Source: Flavobacteriaceae bacterium
GTDB taxonomy: Bacteria > Bacteroidota > Bacteroidia > Flavobacteriales > Flavobacteriaceae
Direction of reading: 5' to 3'
DNA length: 62,456 bases
Assembly: GCA_947446865.1 (NCBI GenBank)
Contig: CANFHX010000015.1
Span: forward strand, 1-62,456
Shown piece after piece: positions 34,003-43,445 of the stretch (its first letter is position 1; every line of letters starts with the position of its first letter). The position numbers and the translations under genes are program-made. A model generated the notes under the pieces. That model worked only from the letters and a program-made list of their open reading frames with translations. It did no database searches and was not told where the DNA came from.

Positions 34003-34023
34003 AAATGTGACAAATGTCATGTT
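34003..34023 (-). promoter_or_regulatory. TGACA-N2-TGTCA palindrome upstream of the redox operon
   Basis: TGACA (34008-34012) and TGTCA (34015-34019) form a perfect inverted repeat inside AAATGTGACAAATGTCATG. The size and symmetry are like sites of Crp/Fnr-type regulators. It is ~65 bp before the diheme cytochrome start and ~165 bp before the divergent aminotransferase. No regulator gene is nearby. Confidence 0.35.
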
Positions 34024-34181
34024 GTTGTATTTTTTTTAATAAATAATTAACAATTGTTTAAAAGTGTCAATAAATTGGGATAATTATTTTTTTTAATTGA
34101 AGTTAAATTTGCTTGAAAATTTCGTTTTCAGTATTTTTTTCAATTTAATTGTGCAAATTTGCATATTCAAAAAAAATACTT

Positions 34182-35378
34182 ATGCCAAAGATTTCAAATA
34201 AAGGAAAACAAATGCCAGAATCACCAATTAGAAAATTGGTGCCGTATGCAGATATAGCTAAGAAAAACGGAAATAAAGTGTACCACCTTAATATAGGACA
34301 ACCCGATATTAAAACTCCAGAGGTAGCCTTAAATGCTGTGAAAAATGCAGATATTACTGTTTTAGAATATAGCCATTCGGCAGGCTTTGAAAGTTATAGA
34401 ACTAAATTATCGCACTATTACAAAACCCATGGTTTACCAATTGAAGTAGCGGATATCATTATCACTACAGGAGGTTCTGAAGCATTACTTTTTGCATTGG
34501 GAAGCACCATGGATGAAGGAGATGAAATAATCATTCCAGAACCATTTTACGCTAATTATAACGGATTTTCTATAGCTTCTGGCGTAAAAGTTGTTCCTGT
34601 TATTTCAACAATTGAAGATGGTTTTGCATTGCCTCCAATAGCAGCTTTTGAAAAATTAATTACACCTCGAACTAAAGCCATCTTAATTTGTAATCCTGGA
34701 AATCCAACTGGATATTTATATTCAGAGAATGAAATTCTGCAGTTGGCAGCCATGGTTAAAAAACACGATTTGTTTTTGATTGCTGATGAAGTTTACCGTG
34801 AATTTATTTATGATGAAAATGATAAACATTATTCTGTTATGAATGTTCCAGGTATTGAAGAAAATGCTATCATGATTGATTCTGTTTCTAAAAGGTATAG
34901 TATGTGTGGTGCGAGAATAGGATGCATCGTTTCAAAAAACAAGGAAGTTATGGCCACGGCTATGAAATTTGCGCAAGCAAGATTAAGTCCGCCAACTTTT
35001 GCTCAAATAGCTAGCGAAGCCGCTTTAGAAACACCACAAAGTTATTTTGATGAAGTAATTGAAGAATATAAAGAACGACGAGATGTATTAATTTCGGAAT
35101 TGCAAAAGATTGAAGGAGTAAAAGTTGGAACTCCAAAGGGAGCTTTTTACTGCATTGCGCAACTGCCAGTTGCTAGTGCAGATGATTTTGCTAAATGGTT
35201 GCTAGAATCCTACAATTTAAATGGAGAAACAGTTATGGTTGCTCCTGCAGCTGGATTTTATTCTACACCTAATGTTGGTTTAAATGAAGTTAGAATTGCT
35301 TACGTGTTGAAAAAAGAAGATTTAATACGCTCGGTTCACATCCTTAAAGCTGCTTTGATAGCCTATAATTCTAAATAA
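34182..35378 (+). CDS. PLP-dependent aminotransferase, class I/II
   Basis: 398 residues from the ATG giving MPKISNKGKQMPESPIRKL; upstream in-frame codons are not family-like. Fold type I aminotransferase: NIGQPDIKTP near the start, the substrate/PLP segments EYSHSAGFESYR and TTGGSEALLFAL, NPGNPTGY, the Asp of IADEVYREF, and the Schiff-base lysine in SVSKRYSMCGARIG. The C-terminal Arg is in EVRIAYV. It belongs to the AspC/ArAT-like branch. The substrate is not certain; aspartate or another acidic or aromatic amino acid is likely. Confidence 0.92.
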   Translation: MPKISNKGKQMPESPIRKLVPYADIAKKNGNKVYHLNIGQPDIKTPEVALNAVKNADITVLEYSHSAGFESYRTKLSHYYKTHGLPIEVADIIITTGGSEALLFALGSTMDEGDEIIIPEPFYANYNGFSIASGVKVVPVISTIEDGFALPPIAAFEKLITPRTKAILICNPGNPTGYLYSENEILQLAAMVKKHDLFLIADEVYREFIYDENDKHYSVMNVPGIEENAIMIDSVSKRYSMCGARIGCIVSKNKEVMATAMKFAQARLSPPTFAQIASEAALETPQSYFDEVIEEYKERRDVLISELQKIEGVKVGTPKGAFYCIAQLPVASADDFAKWLLESYNLNGETVMVAPAAGFYSTPNVGLNEVRIAYVLKKEDLIRSVHILKAALIAYNSK

Positions 35379-35399
35379 ATTAGTTTTAGATTATATTTA

Positions 35400-35429
35400 A
35401 ATAGCTCCACTTTGGAGCTATTTTTTTTA
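35400..35429 (+). terminator. Intrinsic terminator after the aminotransferase gene
   Basis: AATAGCTCCA and TGGAGCTATT form a perfect 10-bp stem with a 3-nt loop, followed by a run of T. Confidence 0.9.
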
Positions 35430-35595
35430 TTTTTAATAAGAAAAAACTTATAAAAAAAATTAATCCATGTAATTTGTCGGTTTTGTTAGTTATTTGAAAA
35501 TATTATTATTAATTTTATGGAGAATTTTCTAGTGCAATAATTAACAAATTAGTTTTTTATTTCATAAATTTTCTTTTTCTAAAAATCATTATTGT

Positions 35596-38500
35596 ATGAA
35601 AATGAAGTTAATATCTATGTTTATAATTCTATTAATTAATAGTAGTATAACTTATGGGTTTACTTTTAATGCAATTCCAACAGCTGAAACTTGCGCTGGA
35701 AATGGTTCAATTTCTTTTGTTAGTAATGATACTAATCCAAATGGTACTATTATTTATTTTGTTTATAAACTTCCAAATGTAAGCACACCTTACGCAACTG
35801 TTTCTGGATCAATTATCAACAATGTTTCCGCAGGTACCTATAAGATTATCGCAAGGGAAACTGTAGGTAATACAATTACAGAACAACAAAAGCAGGTAAT
35901 AGTTCATTCGAACATCGTTCCATTAAAATTTTCGATTTTAAGTTTAAATCAGGCTTGCTCCAATACTAGTAATATTTCTGTTATTACAATAACAGGCACA
36001 CCTATTAGTTATGAGATTTTTTCAGGGCCAATTTTGTTTCCTTTGCAAACAAGCAATACTTTTACTGGATTGGTTGTAGGCGTATATAAAATTAGAGTTT
36101 TTAACGCCTGTGGAATTGGGGTAGTTAAAACTTTTACAGTCACTCAAAATACAGCAGGCATTTCAATTGGACCTCCAGTATTAACGGATACCACTCCTGT
36201 TTCTTGCAATTTTTCAGTAGTAACAAATACTTTATCCGCAGCACCTGGTACGGTGTTGGGATACCCTTTAATTATTACTTACACTATTCATCCTCCTGGA
36301 GGAGGAGCTCCAATAGTCATCAATACTAGTTTGTCAACCGGAAATCCTACCAGTCAGGATATTAGTGAAATTTTTCCTAATTATATCAATCAAACTTACA
36401 ATTATGACATTTCCATTGTGGATGCTTGTAATTCTACTTACACCCATAATTTTATTGTCACTCAAAATATTAATTTTACTCCTACGATTGTAAAATTAGA
36501 TTGTAATCAAAATTATTTTTATATCGATGTAATCAACGGAACTGCACCCTATACTTTAAATTTCACTGCTTTTCCTGCCGGTTTCAATCCAATAAATTAT
36601 AATGTTGATTATCCAGGTCCTTTTAATACTAATCATATTGTATTTGGTAGCGATACCAACATTATTCCTATAGGTGACTATAGTGTTTCAATAACGGATA
36701 GTTGCGGTAGAACTTTTACTAAAGATTTCTCTATCCTTTTTAATCCTTCAGTTCCAGCTGCTATAGGCGCAAACAATGGATGTGTCTTTAACAATGGCAA
36801 TATTGTAGTTTCAATTCCATCCTTTAAAATTGTTTCCGCAATAATTACGGTTGCACCTGCAGGATTTCCATTTCCTTTGCCCTATGATGCAAGCGCATCA
36901 ATTATTAATGGAATTGTAACTTTAAATCCAGTTCCAATAGGTGATTATGTAATTGTTGTTGTTGATAATTGCGGCAGTATACTCTCTCCTTTAAATTGTA
37001 ATGTTCCTGCTTATGTAGATTTAAAACTTTCTTTGGTTTCACGACCTGGATGTGATTTAGGCAAGACCTCTTTGGAACTAAAAAGTAATAATGGAAAATT
37101 AGTATCGGTTTCCATTACAGTTGCTCCCGCAGGGTTTCCTCATCCGCTTCCTTATAGTGTCTCTAATTACATAATTGCCAATGGTATTTTATATATGGAT
37201 GATTTGCCAGGAGGAGATTATACTTTTGAAGCAATTGATGAATGTAATTTCAATAATAGCATTTCAATGAATATTCCAGATTACACAATAACGTCAAGTA
37301 CTTTTTCATTACAGCCTAATTGTGGGTCTTTTAATATTCCTTTACATTTTGTAAGTAACGGAAATTCAAACGAAGCGTATTGGCTTCAAAAGCTAATTGA
37401 TCCTGTGTTGAATATTTGGGGACACCCACTTAATAATACACTTTATGTTGAGGGAACTACACCAACATCCTCCAATTCAACAGCATTAATCAATAATGCC
37501 ATTAATTATAATTTATCAGTTAATGGCGTTTTTAGAATTGTTCGTTCATTTAATTCTTATAATGATGGTATTAGTATAAATAATGGTACTGCAGCAGGTC
37601 CAGAAAAAAATTGTTTGGAAATATTATCTCCAACGATGTCTTTTTTTCAAGCACTTGAAATATTATCTATTTCGAGAATTTCTTGTACTGTAAGCGGAAT
37701 TCCTGATGTTATTGTTTTGGCTAATGGAGCTCCACCGTTAAATTACTCTGTTACAAGTACTACGGGTGCATTCATTAATAATGGAAATTCGAATATTTTT
37801 TACAACCTTCCTGTAGGAGTATACACTTTTCTTATTGAAGATACATGCGGGAATCAATCCAACCGTGTCTTTGAGGTAACTAACTTAGTTTCTTTAGTAA
37901 ACATGACACAACCCAGCAATATGGTACAATGTAAATCACTAATCACTGGTAACGAAACGTTTGATATCACGGAGCAAGATTCAGTTATTTTAGGAGTTGG
38001 TCAATCATTAACTAATTATTCTCTAAACTATTTTACGACTCTAAGTGATGCGCAAATGAATGTGAATCCAATATTAAATCCTACTGTTTTTAATCCAAGC
38101 ACTAATCCTCAAACAATTTTTGCGCGGTTAAATTTAACTGATTTACCCAACTGTTACGAAACACGCTCTTTTGAATTAATTGCAGGACAAACTCCATTCT
38201 TAAATTTACAACCTAATTATATTAATTGCGATTTAAGTTCTATTTTCTTAAATGCCTCGCCCAATAATTTTCCAACCACAACTTACTTATGGTCAACAGG
38301 TGCGACAACACCAATAATTGAAATCTCCCAACTAGGGGTATCAAATCTTTCAGTGACTGCAACAAATTCTTTTGGAAATCCACCACAGACTTGTGTAAAT
38401 ACTAAAAGCATTCAAGTTACCATTTCGGAACCTCCCAAAATTGATCATTTTGAAACAATAGATTGGACCATTAATGAAAATAGTATTACAATAGTTGCTT

Positions 38501-38901
38501 CAAATAACAACAATTTCGAATACTCCTTAGATAATTCGGTTTATCAAGACAGCCCAGTTTTTAGCAATTTAACTCCCGGAATTTATACCGTTTATGTTAG
38601 AGATAAAATTGGTTGCGGATATATTTATAAAGAAGTTTTTCTATTATATTATAAAAAATATTTTACTCCAAACGGCGATGGGTTTAATGAGTATTGGCGA
38701 ATAGAAAACTCCGAATTTGAACCGGAATTAAAGGTTGTAGTTTTTGATAGATATGGGAAAATAATGGCATCATTTGATTCTGCAAGTCCGGGTTGGGATG
38801 GAACCTATAATGGCAAACAAGAACTAGCATCTGATTACTGGTTTGAAGTATTTCGTCAGGATGGCAGAGTACATCGAGGACATTTTACTTTAAAAAGATA
38901 A
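35596..38901 (+). CDS. Giant cell-surface protein with type B T9SS sorting domain
   Basis: 1101 residues: signal peptide (MKLISMFIILLINSSITYG), a long chain of SprB-like beta modules, each carrying a C-G pair such as VTDSCGRTF, VVDNCGSIL, AIDECNFNN and IEDTCGNQS, and then a gliding-type C-terminal domain: YFTPNGDGFNEYWRI, VVVFDRYGKIM, GWDGTYNGKQ and the closing FEVFRQDGRVHRGHFTLKR. Type B domains route proteins to T9SS with PorP/SprF-type partners, none of which is adjacent. Two neighbouring modules share VAPAGFP(F/H)PLPY. A likely surface adhesin or filament. Confidence 0.9.
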   Translation: MKMKLISMFIILLINSSITYGFTFNAIPTAETCAGNGSISFVSNDTNPNGTIIYFVYKLPNVSTPYATVSGSIINNVSAGTYKIIARETVGNTITEQQKQVIVHSNIVPLKFSILSLNQACSNTSNISVITITGTPISYEIFSGPILFPLQTSNTFTGLVVGVYKIRVFNACGIGVVKTFTVTQNTAGISIGPPVLTDTTPVSCNFSVVTNTLSAAPGTVLGYPLIITYTIHPPGGGAPIVINTSLSTGNPTSQDISEIFPNYINQTYNYDISIVDACNSTYTHNFIVTQNINFTPTIVKLDCNQNYFYIDVINGTAPYTLNFTAFPAGFNPINYNVDYPGPFNTNHIVFGSDTNIIPIGDYSVSITDSCGRTFTKDFSILFNPSVPAAIGANNGCVFNNGNIVVSIPSFKIVSAIITVAPAGFPFPLPYDASASIINGIVTLNPVPIGDYVIVVVDNCGSILSPLNCNVPAYVDLKLSLVSRPGCDLGKTSLELKSNNGKLVSVSITVAPAGFPHPLPYSVSNYIIANGILYMDDLPGGDYTFEAIDECNFNNSISMNIPDYTITSSTFSLQPNCGSFNIPLHFVSNGNSNEAYWLQKLIDPVLNIWGHPLNNTLYVEGTTPTSSNSTALINNAINYNLSVNGVFRIVRSFNSYNDGISINNGTAAGPEKNCLEILSPTMSFFQALEILSISRISCTVSGIPDVIVLANGAPPLNYSVTSTTGAFINNGNSNIFYNLPVGVYTFLIEDTCGNQSNRVFEVTNLVSLVNMTQPSNMVQCKSLITGNETFDITEQDSVILGVGQSLTNYSLNYFTTLSDAQMNVNPILNPTVFNPSTNPQTIFARLNLTDLPNCYETRSFELIAGQTPFLNLQPNYINCDLSSIFLNASPNNFPTTTYLWSTGATTPIIEISQLGVSNLSVTATNSFGNPPQTCVNTKSIQVTISEPPKIDHFETIDWTINENSITIVASNNNNFEYSLDNSVYQDSPVFSNLTPGIYTVYVRDKIGCGYIYKEVFLLYYKKYFTPNGDGFNEYWRIENSEFEPELKVVVFDRYGKIMASFDSASPGWDGTYNGKQELASDYWFEVFRQDGRVHRGHFTLKR

Positions 38902-38934
38902 ATAGAATTGATTTGTAGTATTTCAATTCTATTT
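38900..38934. terminator. Bidirectional terminator between the surface protein and nuclease genes
   Basis: AAATAGAATTGA and TCAATTCTATTT form a perfect 12-bp stem around an 11-nt loop, with T-rich sequence on the plus-strand side and A-rich on the other. Confidence 0.75.
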
Positions 38935-38945
38935 ATCTTACTAGT

Positions 38946-39707
38946 TTATTTTTGTTGAAAAGCATCTTTCAATATTCCGCCTAATCTAATTCCTGCTTTT
39001 TGAATTTGACTTTTAATTAAACTAGAATTAGTTTCAACATAGGAAGTATCAATTTGTTTATTGGTTGAATAAATTCCCTCTAAGTAGCTTCTAGATTCTT
39101 TTGCCCAATCTATAACACTTCCATGACACAAGTTTGCTATTTGGGCTTCGTTATATTTATTATATTTCAAACAATCATTTAAGGTTATATTTTTATTTTC
39201 TATTATTCCGTAATCTAATAGTCCATGTAAGTTGGTTCCTTTAGAATTATAATTTACTTGAAAAGAATTTCCTCCTTTATCACTCCCATAACCAATATGC
39301 AAGGGTTGGTGCAAATCTCCTATTAAGTGGAATAAATAGCAAATTTTTATTTTAACTTCTTCTTTACTAAAGTCCTTGTAATGTTTTAAATCTTTTATAG
39401 TAGAATTCAAAGTATGAATAATATTGTCGCAACAAGTATCTTTAACGGCTTCTCCCCTTTCAAAATTGACGTAGTGAAGCGGCTTAAGTTTGTCGTAGGA
39501 ATGGTCTTTTTTTATATCATCCATCCACGTAGCGGCTTGTTCAATAGTCATTCCGTCTAAATAATTCAAAATTAAATTTCTAGTTTTTTTATCCAATTGT
39601 TTGAAGGCAATTTCTGCTACAATTTCATGTCCTTTTTCGCCCCAAGCAAATATTTTTGAAGGGAACAATACTATAAATAACAATGTAATAAATAAGGTCT
39701 TTTTCAT
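38946..39707 (-). CDS. S1/P1-family nuclease
   Basis: 253 residues: signal peptide (MKKTLFITLLFIVLFPSKIFA) followed at once by mature Trp-Gly (WGEKGHEIVAEIAF), where the N-terminal Trp backbone and the His are zinc ligands of this fold. Other ligands are seen in TWMDDIKKD, LHYVNFERG, LFHLIGDLHQPLHIG and the LHGLLDYGIIE segment. It should be a secreted or periplasmic single-strand-specific nuclease or 3'-nucleotidase releasing nucleotides or phosphate. One gene, with a terminator on its 3' side. Substrate range not known. Confidence 0.9.
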   Translation of the reverse strand: MKKTLFITLLFIVLFPSKIFAWGEKGHEIVAEIAFKQLDKKTRNLILNYLDGMTIEQAATWMDDIKKDHSYDKLKPLHYVNFERGEAVKDTCCDNIIHTLNSTIKDLKHYKDFSKEEVKIKICYLFHLIGDLHQPLHIGYGSDKGGNSFQVNYNSKGTNLHGLLDYGIIENKNITLNDCLKYNKYNEAQIANLCHGSVIDWAKESRSYLEGIYSTNKQIDTSYVETNSSLIKSQIQKAGIRLGGILKDAFQQK

Positions 39708-39811
39708 TTTAAAGAGGGGTTGATTTTATTCGTTTAGTAGGTGAATTTCTTTTACAAAAGTAGTCTTTCTTTTACAAAAAGCACCCTTCCTAGAAGTAAT
39801 GTTTGTAATTG

Positions 39812-39884
39812 AATAAATCCCTAAAATTTAATTTTTAGGGATTTATTTTTATTTCTTTATTACTCTTGCTCACTCAAATTTCTC
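39812..39884 (+). repeat. Repeat family R: hairpin plus CTTgCTCACT tail (copy 1)
   Basis: AATAAATCCCTAAAA and TTTTAGGGATTTATT are a perfect 15-bp inverted repeat, followed by TTTTATTTC and, after ~17 bp, CTTGCTCACTCAAATTTCTC. The same order of parts is found at 43611-43680, and the tail alone at 45351-45371. It lies in the gap between nuclease and barrel genes (39708-39978), which has no other feature. Confidence 0.7.
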
Positions 39885-39978
39885 ATTAGATGCGTTCTTT
39901 AAAAACCTTTTGTAAGTTTTTAGTTTGCAGCTATTTAATAACTCTCACTATCATTGACTTGACCAGTCAGTTAATTTA

Positions 39979-41025
39979 TTAAAAAGAGTAACTTGTTGCT
40001 AATAAAATAAATGCACTAGATTTCTTTGGTGTTCCATCTGTAAAAATAGTATCCGATGCAGATTCAATTCTTAATTCTGGGATGAAAGTTAAATTACCTT
40101 CTTTAAAATTCAATGAAAGCGTATTAGCAAAGACATTTGCAGCCAAGCCTACTATATTGTCTTTATCATCAAAATACTCTGCTCTATAAGCCAAGCTTAG
40201 GTTACTTTTTAAAGTGACATTGGCGTATCCTATTACGGAATACCATGATTTTGTTTCATTTATTAAGTCATCGGAAGTTACTGCATAAGTTCCATTGAAA
40301 CCTAGCGAAAGTTTCTCACCTACCTTTTTAGATGCTACAATGTCAAATTGGGTTTTGTTAATTGTTGAAATTGGGTTACTACTTCCTGAAGTAAAATTGA
40401 AATAGGCATTTCCGGTTTTTCCGGTGTAACCTATTTGGGCTATAACCGTTTTTTGAGTAGAACCTGCTTTTGAGGCAGATTTAAAATCTGTTGGATTTGT
40501 AACCCCAGCCATAAAATTATAGTTTCCAACAGTATATTGTGCTTTCACCCCAGTGTTAAAGAAAGGTCCATTGGTAAATGCATAAGACATACTGTAGTTT
40601 TTGTTGTCAATTGCATCAATTAACTCATATCCAAGATGCGTTGCAAAACTACCTGCAGTAACTTTAAAACTTGGAGAAAAATCATAAGAGACATATAATT
40701 GTTTTACCATAAATGTTGCAGTTGTGTCATTATAGGTAAATTCTGCAGCTCTATTTCCAAAGCCTAAATCCACTAAAACAGATGCTTTTCCTGTTTTATG
40801 TGCCGCTTTAATAGAGGCCATTCCTAGCTCAAAAGAATCGTGCGATTTTGTAAAACTCGTTTTACTGTTATCGAATTTCGAAAAGTCATATTTGTAATAC
40901 ATATCGGCAGAACCTGAAAATACAGTTGAAGATTTAGTAGCATCTTGACTAAAACTATTGAAAAGAGCTATAAAAAATAATGTTATACTTAGTGAAATTG
41001 ATTTTATATTTATTGAATTATTCAT
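39979..41025 (-). CDS. Outer-membrane beta-barrel protein (bbp2/OmpL-like)
   Basis: 348 residues: signal peptide (SLSITLFFIALFNSFSQ), then a barrel of ~12-14 amphipathic strands (GSADMYYKYDFSKF, VLVDLGFGNRAAEF, KQLYVSYDFSPSFKVTAG, SMSYAFTNGPFFNTGVKAQY, NLSLAYRAEYFD), ending in the aromatic-terminated ILLATSYSF. The G-Y/F-rich pattern resembles the putative porin-2 family common in Bacteroidota, which often follows transporter genes. It lies 147 bp after amt and may serve ammonium or other nutrient uptake through the outer membrane. Confidence 0.75.
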   Translation of the reverse strand: MNNSINIKSISLSITLFFIALFNSFSQDATKSSTVFSGSADMYYKYDFSKFDNSKTSFTKSHDSFELGMASIKAAHKTGKASVLVDLGFGNRAAEFTYNDTTATFMVKQLYVSYDFSPSFKVTAGSFATHLGYELIDAIDNKNYSMSYAFTNGPFFNTGVKAQYTVGNYNFMAGVTNPTDFKSASKAGSTQKTVIAQIGYTGKTGNAYFNFTSGSSNPISTINKTQFDIVASKKVGEKLSLGFNGTYAVTSDDLINETKSWYSVIGYANVTLKSNLSLAYRAEYFDDKDNIVGLAANVFANTLSLNFKEGNLTFIPELRIESASDTIFTDGTPKKSSAFILLATSYSF

Positions 41026-41172
41026 GATTAAATTATTAAGGATTAAAAATAGATTTGAGGGTAATTATTAATGCTGTATTTTTTAAAAATTAAAATAGTG
41101 ATATTTACTCCGTCATTTTTTCAAATGCGGAAACTGATAAAAAAATAAATATTGTTTGTTATAAACTAGCTT

Positions 41173-42522
41173 TTAAAGCTGTTCTCCATGTTGAGAAATA
41201 TCTAACCCAAGTTCTTCTTTATCTTCACTTACTCTTAAAGGGGTGATTTTATTTACCACGAAGAATAAGGCATAAGAAACAATAAAAGCAAAAACAGAGA
41301 CAAGCACTAATGCTTTTAATTGAATTAAAAACAATGTAGTATCTCCGTATATCAAACCTTGATTGTCACCAACAATTGGATTTACAGATTTTGATGCGAA
41401 AACTCCGGTTAATAACATTCCAACCATTCCTCCAACACCATGACAAGCAAATACGTCTAAAGCATCATCAACCTTACCTTTAGGGAATTTACTCACAACA
41501 AAATTACTCACGAAACTCGCAATAAATCCGATTGCTAAAGCAGATGGAATGGTTACAAAACCTGCAGCAGGAGTGATTGCAACTAGACCAACAACGGCTC
41601 CAATACAAGCTCCCATAGCAGACAATTTATGACCAAGGATTTTATCTAAAAATACCCATCCCATTGCAGCAGCAGCAGCAGCAACTGTTGTTGTACCTAA
41701 GGCTTGTGCGGCTAATCCGTTAGATCCAACTGCAGAACCAGCATTAAAACCAAACCATCCAAACCATAATAAACCGGTTCCTAATAATACATACGTAATT
41801 CTAGCAGGGTTTGCTTTTTGAATTTTTCTTTTTCCTAAGAATATAGCTCCTGCTAATGCCGCCCAACCTGCACTCATGTGAACTACAGTTCCACCAGCAA
41901 AATCCAAAACACCCCATCCGAAGAATAATCCATCTGGATGCCAAGTCATGTGGCATAATGGTGCGTATACGAAAACAATAAATAACACCATAAATAATAA
42001 ATAAGCCCAAAAACGAACGCGTTCTGCAAAAGCTCCTGTTATTAAAGCAGGTGTAATAATTGCAAATTTTGCCTGAAACAAAGCAAAAAGTAAAAAAGGA
42101 ATTGTGGGCGCTAATTCCCATGCGGTATTTGCACTTACCCCATTAAAAAATAAATTGGAAGTTGGGTTGCCAATAATACCTCCAATCGAAGGTCCAAAAC
42201 ACAATCCAAATCCAACAACTACCCACAGTACGGTTACTATAACCATAGCCATAAAGCTTTGCAACACCGTGCTAATCACATTTTTTTTTCCTACCATTCC
42301 TCCGTAAAAGAAACCTAATCCCGGAGTCATTAATAAAACAAGACCTGTAGCTACAAGCATCCAGGCAGTATCTCCCGTATCTAACTTAAGAGGCACTATA
42401 TGAGCGCCTAATATTTTGCTTTCAGGAAATAAATAAATTGAAAAAATGGATAACACCAAAATTGTGATTAGAATCACACTTAAAATAATTTTTCTCATTG
42501 TTTTTAGATTTAAATTTGGCAT
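41173..42522 (-). CDS. amt: Ammonium transporter Amt
   Basis: 449 residues with ~11 membrane helices plus a leading hydrophobic segment that could be cleaved, as in E. coli AmtB. Family marks: DTAWMLVATGLVLLMTPGLGFFYGGMV at the first helix, the twin-histidine lines HMTWHPDG and DVFACHGVGGMVGML, and the GFNAGSAVGSN segment. The first ATG (42522) and one eight codons later (MRKIIL) are both possible; the site spacing upstream matches glnN better with the first. No GlnK gene is adjacent. Expression is probably nitrogen-controlled by the palindrome described upstream. Confidence 0.95.
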   Translation of the reverse strand: MPNLNLKTMRKIILSVILITILVLSIFSIYLFPESKILGAHIVPLKLDTGDTAWMLVATGLVLLMTPGLGFFYGGMVGKKNVISTVLQSFMAMVIVTVLWVVVGFGLCFGPSIGGIIGNPTSNLFFNGVSANTAWELAPTIPFLLFALFQAKFAIITPALITGAFAERVRFWAYLLFMVLFIVFVYAPLCHMTWHPDGLFFGWGVLDFAGGTVVHMSAGWAALAGAIFLGKRKIQKANPARITYVLLGTGLLWFGWFGFNAGSAVGSNGLAAQALGTTTVAAAAAAMGWVFLDKILGHKLSAMGACIGAVVGLVAITPAAGFVTIPSALAIGFIASFVSNFVVSKFPKGKVDDALDVFACHGVGGMVGMLLTGVFASKSVNPIVGDNQGLIYGDTTLFLIQLKALVLVSVFAFIVSYALFFVVNKITPLRVSEDKEELGLDISQHGEQL

Positions 42523-42542
42523 AAATGTATATATTCATTTAT

Positions 42543-42617
42543 TACCCCCAAAAAATAATATAAATATTTTATAATTTTTACTATTTTAACAATCTTACCC
42601 CTAAAATTTTAGGGGTA
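42543..42617 (-). promoter_or_regulatory. amt control region: perfect TACCCC palindrome plus half site
   Basis: At 42596-42617 TACCCCTAAAA and TTTTAGGGGTA form a perfect 22-bp palindrome. A half site TACCCCCAAAA lies 53 bp nearer the gene (42543), 21 bp before the amt ATG. The same two-site design stands before glnN. The gap (42523-42929) is shared with a divergent small gene and otherwise only AT-rich. Confidence 0.7.
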
Positions 42618-42929
42618 TATCAAAATATAAAATGAAAAATGAAAATTTAATAATGGGTTTTTTGAAAAAAATTAGGTTTATGGTATTTAAGATCTTCAAA
42701 TAAAAACCTCATCTTGTAACGTATTTATGTTAAGATTATTTATTAATAATAAACCTCTGACATTCGAAAAATAAATTAATACTAATTCTAAATAAATTTA
42801 ATATATTTTTAATCTAATTAACTACATTTTAAAAATTTCATAAAAATTTAAATAAAAAAATAGTTAAAATTGGGAATAATCCGAAAAACCAATAACAAAA
42901 AGAAGTAGGAAAAACAAAAAAATGAAAAA

Positions 42930-43202
42930 ATGAAAAAAATTATTTATTTAACACTTATTCTAACATCATTCGCCTACGGACAAAAAGTTAGAGATGCTAA
43001 AATGAAAGTAACATGCTCCGCTTCGGACGCATCAATTACAGTGAACGGAAAAGCAGCTGGTCCTGAACAATTTAGTGTGAAAATTCTAAGTGAAAAAGGA
43101 GAACCAGGTGTAAGTGTTAAAGATGATGAAAAATTTAAAGAATGGGATAGAGTTTTACGAAAATATTCTAAAATAATAGAAGAATTACAAAATAGATTAT
43201 AA
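42930..43202 (+). CDS. Small secreted protein of unknown function
   Basis: 90 residues with a signal peptide (MKKIIYLTLILTSFAYGQ). The mature part starts KVRDAKMKVTCSASDASITV, contains one Cys, and ends in a helical charged segment (EKFKEWDRVLRKYSKIIEEL). It is followed by a strong terminator at 43330. Its promoter faces that of amt, so the palindrome may affect both. No family recognised. Confidence 0.6.
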   Translation: MKKIIYLTLILTSFAYGQKVRDAKMKVTCSASDASITVNGKAAGPEQFSVKILSEKGEPGVSVKDDEKFKEWDRVLRKYSKIIEELQNRL

Positions 43203-43329
43203 AAATATTCAAATTCACATCTTCAATCAATAGCTTAGATAAACTTGTAGTTAATTATAATTTCTAACCCTATTTATTATAATTTATTACGTAAAATGTT
43301 AATGATGAAAGAATTTAGTTTATTACATA

Positions 43330-43353
43330 AATCCCCTAAATGGGGATTTTTTT
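43330..43353 (+). terminator. Intrinsic terminator after the small secreted gene
   Basis: AATCCCC and GGGGATT form a perfect 7-bp stem with loop TAAAT, followed by six T, ending with GTC. It lies ~130 bp after the stop codon. Confidence 0.8.
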
Positions 43354-43445
43354 GTCTATATTTTATTGAAAAAGGAAATCAAATCATAAAAATTCCTTAC
43401 TCCATTTCCTAACTCCATAAAACACTAATAAGATTGACTTTCAAT

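Noticed and set aside
42596..42617. The amt palindrome as a transcription terminator
   Set aside because: It lies between divergent starts, with no gene ending nearby and no T-run, and its half site recurs before glnN.
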